Assembly (NCBI GenBank): GCA_050013795.1
Contig: JBEKEO010000107.1
Span: 1-9,695, forward strand
Reading direction: 5' to 3'
DNA length: 9,695 nucleotides
DNA from: CAWHOW01 sp050013795
GTDB taxonomy: Bacteria; Bacteroidota; Bacteroidia; Bacteroidales; CG2-30-32-10
Shown here: piece by piece, positions 1 through 5,588 of the stretch
Layout of the letters: each line of letters begins with the position of its first letter
Position numbering within the stretch: the first letter of the stretch is position 1
Notes under the pieces: model-generated
What the model was told of the DNA's origin: nothing
Database searches by the model: none
What the model saw: the letters and a program-made list of their open reading frames with translations, nothing else
Made by a program: the position numbers and the translations under genes

Positions 1-214
1 CAGTTCCATCATTTGTAACATATACCTTACTTCCATCTGAACTTACTGATACACCTGCAGGATTCATACCAACATTAATTGAATCCGAAACGGTATTTGT
101 AGCCAGGTTAATAACGGATACTGTGTTAGAATTCTGATTTGTAATATACGCAGTTTGTGTATTAGCATAGCTCATAAAGCCTGCAAATAAGATTAAAAAG
201 ATGAGTTTTTTCAT
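1..214 (-). CDS. Exported YVTN beta-propeller repeat protein, 5' part only
   Basis: The first 71 codons are present; the rest lies beyond the left edge of the window. Residues 1-20 are a clear Sec signal peptide (MKK, a hydrophobic stretch, then a polar ANTQ end). The mature part begins a YVTN-type beta-propeller: YITN at about residues 23-26 and YVTN at 65-68, 42 residues apart, with the usual VSVINLATNTV and NPAGVSVSSDGSKVYVTN pattern between them. Proteins of this family are exported propellers, often surface or periplasmic binding proteins; a specific ligand cannot be inferred. The ATG at 214 is chosen because it gives the complete signal peptide and sits about 33 bases after an ECF-like promoter. 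Its signal peptide and leader closely match those of the PKD-repeat gene at 455-2194, so the two are probably co-regulated. It may carry a T9SS sorting domain at its unseen C-terminus, which cannot be checked here. Confidence 0.85.
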   Translation of the reverse strand, partial: MKKLIFLILFAGFMSYANTQTAYITNQNSNTVSVINLATNTVSDSINVGMNPAGVSVSSDGSKVYVTNDGT

Positions 215-283
215 AGTTTTAGGTTTTTATTGCCAGTACTCTTAAATTCAATTATAAGACTCAGAAACTTAAAAAGGTTGCAC
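155..283 (-). repeat. Duplicated promoter/leader/signal-peptide cassette, copy A
   Basis: From the -35-like element to the end of the signal peptide codons this stretch is closely similar to 2135-2299. Shared blocks include the promoter, the ATTGAATT(T/C)AAGAGTAC start region, the AAAAACCTAAAA just before the start codon, and most of the first 20 codons. Copy A lacks about 30 bases present between promoter and start codon in copy B. Similarity stops where the mature proteins begin: a propeller here, PKD repeats in the other copy. Confidence 0.75.
247..282 (-). promoter_or_regulatory. ECF-type promoter, copy A (upstream of YVTN gene)
   Basis: On the minus strand TGCAAC (282-277) is followed after exactly 16 bases by GTCT (260-257), then four bases and ATTGAA (252-247). 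The same elements with the same spacing occur at 2263-2298 and 4645-4680. A TGCAAC/GTCT pair with 16 bases between resembles known ECF promoters, for example the TGAAAC or TGTAAC and CGTA or CGAC types of Bacillus sigma W and X. Transcription probably starts near the ATTGAA, giving a leader of roughly 35 bases that contains AAAAACCTAAAA (228-217) just before the ATG. Assignment to the sigma factor at 4040-4633 is inference. Confidence 0.7.
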
Positions 284-369
284 GCTTATTTTAAAAATAA
301 ATTAAAATCTATTTATTCTTACCCATTAAAATAGAAAATATTGTTATTTATTAACCTTATCAGCAACTC

Positions 370-405
370 AAAATGGGAAGCCCCTATGTACAGGACTTCC
401 CTTTT
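370..405 (-). terminator. Probable intrinsic terminator of the PKD-repeat gene
   Basis: In the minus-strand transcript GGGAAGUCC (401-393) can pair with GGGCUUCCC (383-375) around a short loop, with one G-U wobble, followed by AUUUUG. Read on the plus strand the wobble becomes a C-A mismatch, which favours action on minus-strand transcripts. It lies about 54 bases after the stop codon of the PKD-repeat gene and before the promoter of the YVTN gene, where a terminator would be expected. The U tract is short. Confidence 0.65.
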
Positions 406-454
406 GTTTATACTCTTTTATTTATTTCAATTCATAGACTAAAAGCAATTGCAC

Positions 455-2194
455 TTATTGTTTTATGAATTTCTTCACGGTTATCCCCTTTTCACTTATC
501 ACTTTCACAATATATATTCCTTTTGCAAAGGATGAAACATCAATAATCGTTTCATTGTTGTCAGCCACAATACTTTTCATTATTTGCCCTTCTGCATTCA
601 GCATTTCTATTGTTGCTTTTCCGGAAATCATTACTGTAATATTATCAGTTGCCGGATTCGGGAATAATGAGAACTGAGAATCACTTGTCAACTCTTTTAT
701 TCCGGAAGGATTTCCCTGTGAAATCACATTAACAGTGATCATCGAATTTTGCGACTTCTGGATATATGAAGAATCGCAATATGAGCTTGAGCATCCAATG
801 GAATCGGAAATTGTGAGGCAAATAGTATAATAACCGGCGGCGCTATAGGTATGACTTGGATAAGGATTTGTATCATACGTTCCGTCACCCCAGCTCCACA
901 TATATGTTAACGGTGGAATTCCTGAAGCCATATTCACTACATAGTAATGATGCATTGTAGTTGAATCGGGATAAATATTAAAATATGCAGAGCAGTGTGT
1001 GTTAATTCCAATAACAACATAATTACAATATGTACTTGAACAAATCACATTACCATTTGAATCAATATCACTTACTGTCAAGCATACATAATATGTCCCA
1101 TTACTGGCATAGGTATGAGTCGGGTTTTGAAGCGTAGAAGATGTGCTATCGCCAAAAGTCCAGTACCATGAATTGCTATATCCGCTTGAATAATTGAAGA
1201 AGTCAATCATATTCGTATGTGTAGTGTCAGCATAATAACCGAAATATGCCTGGCAGCCTGATGGTGGTGTATTGTTAACATATACATAATTGCAATATGT
1301 ATTTGAACAAATCACATTACCGTTAGAATCAATATCACTTACTGTCAGGCAAACATAATAAGACCCATTACCGGCATAGATATGAACCGGGTTTTGAAGT
1401 GTAGAAGTCGTACTGTCGCCGAATGTCCATAACCATGAATTGATATTTCCGCTTGAATACCAGCCCGAATAATCATAAAAGTCAATCATATTCGTATGTG
1501 AAGTGTCTGCATAATACCCAAAATATGCCTGACAAGCAGAAGTTGGCGTATTACCTGCAACAACTGTAGTGCAATATGTGTTTGAACAAACCACATTACC
1601 GCTTGAATCAATATCGCTCACTGTTAAGCAAACTGTATATGTTCCGGTATTAGCATAGGTATGAACCGGATATTGAAGTGTAGAAGTTGTACTATCGCCA
1701 AAAGTCCATAACCAGGAATTGATATTTCCGCTGGAATAATCATAAAAGCTAAACATATTCCCATGTGTAGTGTCTGTATAATACCCAAAATTTGCCTGGC
1801 AAGCTATTGGCTGATTACCTATAACAATATAAGCGCAATATGTGCCTGAACAAATCACATTACCGTTTGAATCAATATCACTTATTGTTAGGCAAACATA
1901 ATATGTTCCATCACCGGCATAGGTATGGGTCGGGTTTTGAAGTGTTGAGGTTGTGCTGTCGCCGAAAGTCCAGTACCATGAATTGATATACCCGCTTGAA
2001 TAATCAGTAAAGTAAATCAAATTCGGCAATGTATTTGAAGTGTCGTACCCAAAACTTGCCTGGCAAGCTGTTGAGTCTAATGTATCCGTTAATTGATGTT
2101 TCCATTGCCCTGCATGAGGGTATGTTTTCTGCAATTGTGCATTTGCGAAACTTATGAAGCCCGCAAATAATATGAATAAGATGAGCTTTTTCAT
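455..2194 (-). CDS. T9SS-sorted surface protein with five cysteine-rich PKD repeats
   Basis: A 579-residue exported protein. Residues 1-20 are a signal peptide. Five PKD-like domains begin at about 44, 132, 221, 314 and 401, each with W-x-FGDS (WGDG in the last), P-x-H-x-Y and a V/T-CLT(V/I)SD strand. Each holds four cysteines in matching positions, for example C44, C101, C115 and C120, so two disulfides per domain are plausible. Residues 509-579 form a type A T9SS sorting domain: it starts SLFPNPATDNITV and ends GIYIVKVISEKGITVKKF plus a short tail. PKD domains are immunoglobulin-like folds common in adhesins and in enzyme spacers; no catalytic domain is visible, so a structural or adhesive surface role is inferred. 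The domain should direct passage through the T9SS and attachment to, or release from, the cell surface. The gene has its own ECF-like promoter and lies directly after the sigma factor operon. Confidence 0.92.
   Translation of the reverse strand: MKKLILFILFAGFISFANAQLQKTYPHAGQWKHQLTDTLDSTACQASFGYDTSNTLPNLIYFTDYSSGYINSWYWTFGDSTTSTLQNPTHTYAGDGTYYVCLTISDIDSNGNVICSGTYCAYIVIGNQPIACQANFGYYTDTTHGNMFSFYDYSSGNINSWLWTFGDSTTSTLQYPVHTYANTGTYTVCLTVSDIDSSGNVVCSNTYCTTVVAGNTPTSACQAYFGYYADTSHTNMIDFYDYSGWYSSGNINSWLWTFGDSTTSTLQNPVHIYAGNGSYYVCLTVSDIDSNGNVICSNTYCNYVYVNNTPPSGCQAYFGYYADTTHTNMIDFFNYSSGYSNSWYWTFGDSTSSTLQNPTHTYASNGTYYVCLTVSDIDSNGNVICSSTYCNYVVIGINTHCSAYFNIYPDSTTMHHYYVVNMASGIPPLTYMWSWGDGTYDTNPYPSHTYSAAGYYTICLTISDSIGCSSSYCDSSYIQKSQNSMITVNVISQGNPSGIKELTSDSQFSLFPNPATDNITVMISGKATIEMLNAEGQIMKSIVADNNETIIDVSSFAKGIYIVKVISEKGITVKKFIKQ
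761..2065 (-). repeat. Five tandem PKD-coding repeat units of about 235-280 bp
   Basis: Inside the PKD gene five units run approximately 2065-1802, 1801-1535, 1534-1256, 1255-995 and 994-761. The first four are very similar in both protein and DNA sequence, including the stretches coding SNTYC/SSTYC, SDIDSNGNV and WTFGDSTTSTLQ. The fifth, nearest the sorting domain, has diverged. Unit three carries a small insertion (GWYSSG area, residues 244-249). The pattern suggests recent amplification of one domain, and such repeats can change copy number by recombination. Confidence 0.85.
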
Positions 2195-2299
2195 GATTTT
2201 AGGTTTTTAAGTTAATAAATCTTGTTAATTAAATTTGGTTTATAAATACCGGTACTCTTGAATTCAATTATAAGACTTAAAAACTTAAAAAGGTTGCAT
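2135..2299 (-). repeat. Duplicated promoter/leader/signal-peptide cassette, copy B
   Basis: Counterpart of 155-283. The encoded signal peptides match at most positions (MKKLILFILFAGFISFANAQ here, MKKLIFLILFAGFMSYANTQ in copy A), and many differences are third-position changes. The roughly 30 extra bases here, between about 2211 and 2243, are AT-rich and have no counterpart in copy A. Confidence 0.75.
2263..2298 (-). promoter_or_regulatory. ECF-type promoter, copy B (upstream of PKD gene)
   Basis: TGCAAC (2298-2293), 16 bases, GTCT (2276-2273), four bases, ATTGAA (2268-2263) on the minus strand, identical in layout to the copies at 247-282 and 4645-4680. It starts only 19 bases beyond the stop codon of the barrel gene, and no terminator separates them, so read-through from the sigma operon is also possible. 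The leader would be about 70 bases, longer than in copy A, and ends with AAAAACCTAAAA (2208-2197) before the ATG. Confidence 0.7.
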
Positions 2300-2316
2300 G
2301 CTTTTCTTTTAAATAT

Positions 2317-3384
2317 TTAAAATTTATATTTTAAACCAATAGAAATTCCTTTTTTGTCAATGATCTGAGAAATTGAGGATTCTTTTTTCAAAAGAGAAGA
2401 ATAGCCTTCCTGATAATACGGAAGAACTTCAATGTTGATGTTTTTACTTATTTCATAATTTATATTAAGTCCCAAGTACCCCGAAAAAGTAGTAGTAACA
2501 AAAGGATACGCTGATAGATTAATAAATGTCTGGGTTCCATCATTGAAAGTTACAATTTCGCCTTTACGATATACTATGAAAGAAGTGATCACCCCTGTTT
2601 TTAATTCTAGGCTTAATTTTTTATAATTAAAGAACTCAAATCCGAATATCAATGGTACTTCAATAAAACTGCAATACTGTATGCCGTTCTTTACCTGAGA
2701 TACCGTTTCTTTTTTAGTTTTAGTTAAGGTATCATGTACTGTTACCCAATGATGGCCCCACACTGTATCCATTGTTGTATCAGGTCCATTTACTTGGTAA
2801 TATATATCCACTATATATGGCTGATACGCAGAATATGAGGAATCCTGCTTATAAACAGTACTCTTTTCAACCTGGTAAGGGTAAATATATTTATTTCTCA
2901 GCAGGCTGTATTGCAAGCCAGACTGTATGCTCCATCTGTTAATTTTATACTCGGGAGTTAATGAAAAAGAAAACGAGAGCTGTGGCTTTTCATTGCTTCT
3001 TCTGTAATCAATTAATGTATTTGCCGATGCATCGTTTCCCTTATAGTTATTCGAATAAATAAATGGGGATAAAAGAAAGTCTAAGTATACATGTTTATCA
3101 TTTTTTATTTTAATCGTATCATAATTATCAACTCTACTTAAAAGTTTCACAATATTTGCTGTATCAGCCTTTTTTGCTGAAGTATCAGATTGGATTATTG
3201 TATCGTGCTCAATAATTGTTTTTGTCTGATGTATGGTATCAACCTGGTAAATGATCTCATATTCGCTGGTGTCGGGCTGGGAAGACTTATTGTGAATAAC
3301 ATTTGTGTTCTGTGCATAAGATAAACCAGGGACAGTTACTATTACTAATAACGATAATAAATATTTGTGTTTATTTGACAGCAA
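2317..3384 (-). CDS. Outer-membrane beta-barrel-like protein with DT-rich periplasmic segment
   Basis: A 355-residue protein. Residues 1-25 are a signal peptide ending SYAQ. Residues about 36-95 are a low-complexity segment rich in D-T-I/V pairs (QVDTIHQTKTIIEHDTII). From about 98 to the end, alternating hydrophobic/polar strands (LSFSFSLTPEYKI, WSIQSGLQYSLLRNKYIY, SFIEVPLIFGFEF, LSLELKTGVITSFIVY, ISIGLKYKF) indicate an outer-membrane barrel, and the terminal phenylalanine fits the barrel assembly signal. It resembles PorT-like outer-membrane barrel proteins of Bacteroidota, but I cannot name a family with certainty. It is the third gene of the sigma factor operon, 51 bases after the anti-sigma-like gene. 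The inferred role is an envelope sensor or partner of the membrane protein encoded upstream. A second DT-rich stretch at about 201-221 probably lies in an extracellular loop. Confidence 0.75.
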   Translation of the reverse strand: MLSNKHKYLLSLLVIVTVPGLSYAQNTNVIHNKSSQPDTSEYEIIYQVDTIHQTKTIIEHDTIIQSDTSAKKADTANIVKLLSRVDNYDTIKIKNDKHVYLDFLLSPFIYSNNYKGNDASANTLIDYRRSNEKPQLSFSFSLTPEYKINRWSIQSGLQYSLLRNKYIYPYQVEKSTVYKQDSSYSAYQPYIVDIYYQVNGPDTTMDTVWGHHWVTVHDTLTKTKKETVSQVKNGIQYCSFIEVPLIFGFEFFNYKKLSLELKTGVITSFIVYRKGEIVTFNDGTQTFINLSAYPFVTTTFSGYLGLNINYEISKNINIEVLPYYQEGYSSLLKKESSISQIIDKKGISIGLKYKF

Positions 3385-3435
3385 AGGATTTATATAAAAA
3401 ATATTCTCACCAAAGTTAACAAAATATACTTGTTT

Positions 3436-3981
3436 TTATGGAGAATGTTTCTTTATATACACAGTATCTTTCTTGTGAACAGTATCGGTGATTACCAACT
3501 GTTTTTTCACCACTTTAATTTTCTTTGTTTTTCTCGAACCGGTATCTCCGGTTGGAGATGAAGGTTTATCTGTCTTATTATTTACAACAGCTAAAGAATT
3601 TTTATCTGATTTCCCGGAGGATTGGTTTTGTATATTTTGTGCGTTGCCTGTTTGTTGAATGGAAGAAACAGTTGCTTCATTTTTTAATTCCTGTTGAGAA
3701 CTATCTTTTACAGTTGGAACAAGTTTTATTGAATTATTATTTAAAGGAGGAGTATTTTGAGAATTATTATTGTTTATGAACAGATAGGATGCAGATGATA
3801 TAATTACAACTATCAAAACAGAGTAATAAATATTAAAGTGGCTTAATGAGAATCTAAGAAACCCTTTATATTTCAATGTTTTGTCAATGCTATCCCACAG
3901 GGCTGCATTGTCAGACCTTGTATCCTCCTCGGGAAATGCTTTCCTTACAAGCTCATCCAAATAGTTATTTGCAGGTTCCAT
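3436..3981 (-). CDS. Single-pass membrane protein, probable anti-sigma factor
   Basis: A 181-residue protein with no recognisable catalytic motif. Residues 1-48 are cytoplasmic in character (YLDELVRKAF near the start, then ALWDSIDKTLK), about 50-69 form one transmembrane helix (IYYSVLIVVIISSASYLFI), and 70-181 are an Asn/Ser/Gln-rich, probably periplasmic region ending in a basic stretch with ITDTVHKKDTVYIKK. No N-terminal signal peptide is seen, which agrees with N-in topology. Its place directly after an ECF sigma gene (58-base gap), the short N-terminal domain and the single helix are typical of Bacteroidota anti-sigma factors, although the sequence lacks a clear zinc-binding ZAS motif (no H-x3-C-x2-C). 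The function is therefore inferred from context and topology. The C-terminal DT motif resembles that of the barrel protein encoded next. Confidence 0.7.
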   Translation of the reverse strand: MEPANNYLDELVRKAFPEEDTRSDNAALWDSIDKTLKYKGFLRFSLSHFNIYYSVLIVVIISSASYLFINNNNSQNTPPLNNNSIKLVPTVKDSSQQELKNEATVSSIQQTGNAQNIQNQSSGKSDKNSLAVVNNKTDKPSSPTGDTGSRKTKKIKVVKKQLVITDTVHKKDTVYIKKHSP

Positions 3982-4039
3982 TTTATTATTTTTTGATACT
4001 GTTATTAATAGATCTTATGTATATATATCAGTTAAATGT

Positions 4040-4633
4040 TTATGATGTAATCAATACTTTTGCTTTGCACAATTCCATCAGTTTTTTCTGCAACAGTTTC
4101 CTTGCTCTTGATAACTGCGATTTAGATGTGTTGGCATCAATATTGAGTTCCCTTGCAATTTCATGGTGTTTATAATTTTCAAAAACATATAAAAAGAAAA
4201 CCATTTTATATCCTTCGGGTAATAAATCAACAGCCTGCTGAATTTCTTCTTTAGTGAAATTGGCATTCTGAATAGTTGAACGCACATCTTCGCTTTCTTC
4301 TTCCGATTCACCGTTATCATCATAATCTCCGCAATCTTTTATATCATCAATCTTAAGATACTGGCCATTTACCCTCTTATCTTTGAACCAGGTAATGCAT
4401 GCATTGATAATGATACGCTTCATCCATCCTTCAAAAGAACCATTGCCGGCATACTGATCGATCTTGGTAAAAATCTTTATAAAACAATCGTGCAGTATAT
4501 CGTTTGCATCCTGAGTATCGGCAGTATAGCGCCTGCAGATAGCCCTGAACGTGCAAACATATTTTTCATAAAGGGCTTTTTGAGCGTCCTTCCTGAACTT
4601 CCGGCAGCCTTCTATGATTTCATCATCGGTCAT
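4040..4633 (-). CDS. ECF-type RNA polymerase sigma factor
   Basis: A 197-residue sigma-70 family protein with only regions 2 and 4. Region 2 covers about residues 20-88: DANDILHDCFIKIF is the core-binding part and GSFEGWMKRIIINACITWFKDKR the -10 recognition helix region. Region 4 covers about 128-185: AVDLLPEGYKMVFFLYVFENYKHHEIARELNI leads into the DNA-binding helix with TSKSQLSRARKLLQKKL, which would contact the -35 element. The linker at 96-117 is unusually acidic. It recruits RNA polymerase to an alternative promoter set. The start at 4633 gives the usual MTDDEIIEGC opening. The gene heads an operon with a membrane anti-sigma candidate and a barrel protein. Its own promoter (4645-4680) matches those of the two exported protein genes, so autoregulation and control of those genes are inferred. 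Confidence 0.93.
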   Translation of the reverse strand: MTDDEIIEGCRKFRKDAQKALYEKYVCTFRAICRRYTADTQDANDILHDCFIKIFTKIDQYAGNGSFEGWMKRIIINACITWFKDKRVNGQYLKIDDIKDCGDYDDNGESEEESEDVRSTIQNANFTKEEIQQAVDLLPEGYKMVFFLYVFENYKHHEIARELNIDANTSKSQLSRARKLLQKKLMELCKAKVLITS

Positions 4634-4644
4634 AACAGATGCTT

Positions 4645-4680
4645 TTCAATAGATAGACTGTGAAATTAAAAAAGGTTGCA
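4645..4680 (-). promoter_or_regulatory. ECF-type promoter, copy C (upstream of sigma gene)
   Basis: TGCAAC (4680-4675), 16 bases, GTCT (4658-4655), four bases, ATTGAA (4650-4645) on the minus strand, spaced exactly as in copies A and B. Outside these blocks the sequence differs from A and B, apart from the T-rich run after the -35 element, so the conserved parts look selected rather than merely duplicated. With a start near 4650-4647 the leader before the sigma ATG would be only about 15 bases. Confidence 0.7.
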
Positions 4681-4701
4681 TAGGAATTTTGAATTTATTT
4701 T

Positions 4702-5556
4702 TCAGTTAACGATCATATCGTTGTGGTACTTGACCTTTCTTACAGGTTTTCCATCCATATAATCGGTAAAATAGCCATTGCGCTTTCCGTTTTTATATGA
4801 TTCGGTTCTTTTCAGCATTCCGTTCTCATCATAAATCTTAAATATGCCCTGCTTTTTCCCGTCCTTATCACAAGTTCCTTCGATAAATGTTTTCCCGTTG
4901 GAATAGGTTGAAGTCCACACATAATCAATCAATATATCATCTTTAAAATTCTGGTAAACGATTACCCTTGTTTCGGGGTTGGCTTCTTTCCATGTTTCTT
5001 CCTTCTTACCATCTTTATAAATCCCCTGTGATAAGACATTCCCAAAATCATCAAATTGTTTATATGCACCGTCCAAAACACCATTCTTATAATTCCTTAT
5101 GAAGATTATTGTTCCTTTATCATTATACTCTGTCTCTTCGCCGTTCTTCAGTCCATTCTTATAATTAGATTTGAAAGATTCACGCTTGTAATTGGCAAGG
5201 TAAATATGATAACCGATAAATGTGCTGTCGGCTTTGCCGTGCTTCATAAAGCCCTGCATAAATAAGACTGTATCGCCAAGATAAAAGTAAATAGTTCCAT
5301 CCAGCGCTTTGTTCTCAACTGATGCCCTTATAACAATATCGCCCTTTACCCTATGCTGGGAATTAATATTGACAACCGTATCCTCTTTTGAAGTTAAGAA
5401 GTTATAATAATAAGGGCATTTGAAATGGATGGTTGATTTATTTCCGGCAAAAATGCCTGCTGTATCGCAGAAAAAGATGGTTTGCGACGAGCAAGAAAAA
5501 GAAAGAATAATAAATAAGAAAAGTATTGTAATTTTTTTATCCCCGAATCTTAACAT
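4702..5556 (-). CDS. Exported MORN-2/YwqK-type repeat protein
   Basis: A 284-residue protein with an N-terminal export signal (hydrophobic residues about 9-20, then SCSSQT). Cys22 might be lipidated, but the lipobox is poor, so cleavage after CSSQ is equally possible. The middle and C-terminal parts contain MORN-2-like repeats, as in proteins annotated YwqK family antitoxin: NYKNGLKNGEETEYNDKG (131-148), NYKNGVLDGAYKQFDDFGN (155-173), IYKDGKKE (179-186), CDKDGKKQGIFKIYDENG (229-246) and SYKNGKRNGYFTDYMDGK (253-270). The family name should not be read as proof of a toxin pair: no toxin gene is adjacent and the protein is exported. No enzymatic motif was seen. It lies 32 bases after recN on the same strand, so it may be co-transcribed with it. 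It ends 21 bases before the sigma promoter, with no clear terminator in between. Confidence 0.8.
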   Translation of the reverse strand: MLRFGDKKITILFLFIILSFSCSSQTIFFCDTAGIFAGNKSTIHFKCPYYYNFLTSKEDTVVNINSQHRVKGDIVIRASVENKALDGTIYFYLGDTVLFMQGFMKHGKADSTFIGYHIYLANYKRESFKSNYKNGLKNGEETEYNDKGTIIFIRNYKNGVLDGAYKQFDDFGNVLSQGIYKDGKKEETWKEANPETRVIVYQNFKDDILIDYVWTSTYSNGKTFIEGTCDKDGKKQGIFKIYDENGMLKRTESYKNGKRNGYFTDYMDGKPVRKVKYHNDMIVN

Positions 5557-5577
5557 CCTCTAATTGTTTTTGAGGAT
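5555..5577 (-). other. Hairpin overlapping the MORN protein start codon
   Basis: On the minus strand ATCCTC (5577-5572) is the perfect complement of GAGGAT (5560-5555), with an 11-base A-rich loop. The second arm includes the first two bases of the start codon at 5556. The six-pair stem is weak but could hide the start codon; the adjacent GAGG is too close to the ATG to act as a normal Shine-Dalgarno site. It could also be a chance palindrome. Confidence 0.35.
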
Positions 5578-5588
5578 ATAAAATTAAT

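Noticed and set aside
761..2065. Regular repeats that could suggest a CRISPR-like or satellite array
   Set aside because: The period is 235-280 bases, the frame is open throughout and the units translate into PKD domains, so they are coding repeats.
2317..3384. Barrel protein as a TonB-dependent receptor partner of the sigma system
   Set aside because: At 355 residues it is far too short for a SusC/FecA-type receptor, and no plug domain or TonB box is seen.
4078..4323. 81-codon alternative minus-strand frame within the sigma gene
   Set aside because: It overlaps region 4 of the sigma factor in another frame; the sigma frame has clear family motifs, so this is a shadow and not a frameshifted gene.
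4702..5556. YwqK-type protein as the antitoxin of a toxin-antitoxin pair
   Set aside because: It has an export signal and no small toxin-like gene beside it; the antitoxin label is inherited from the family name.
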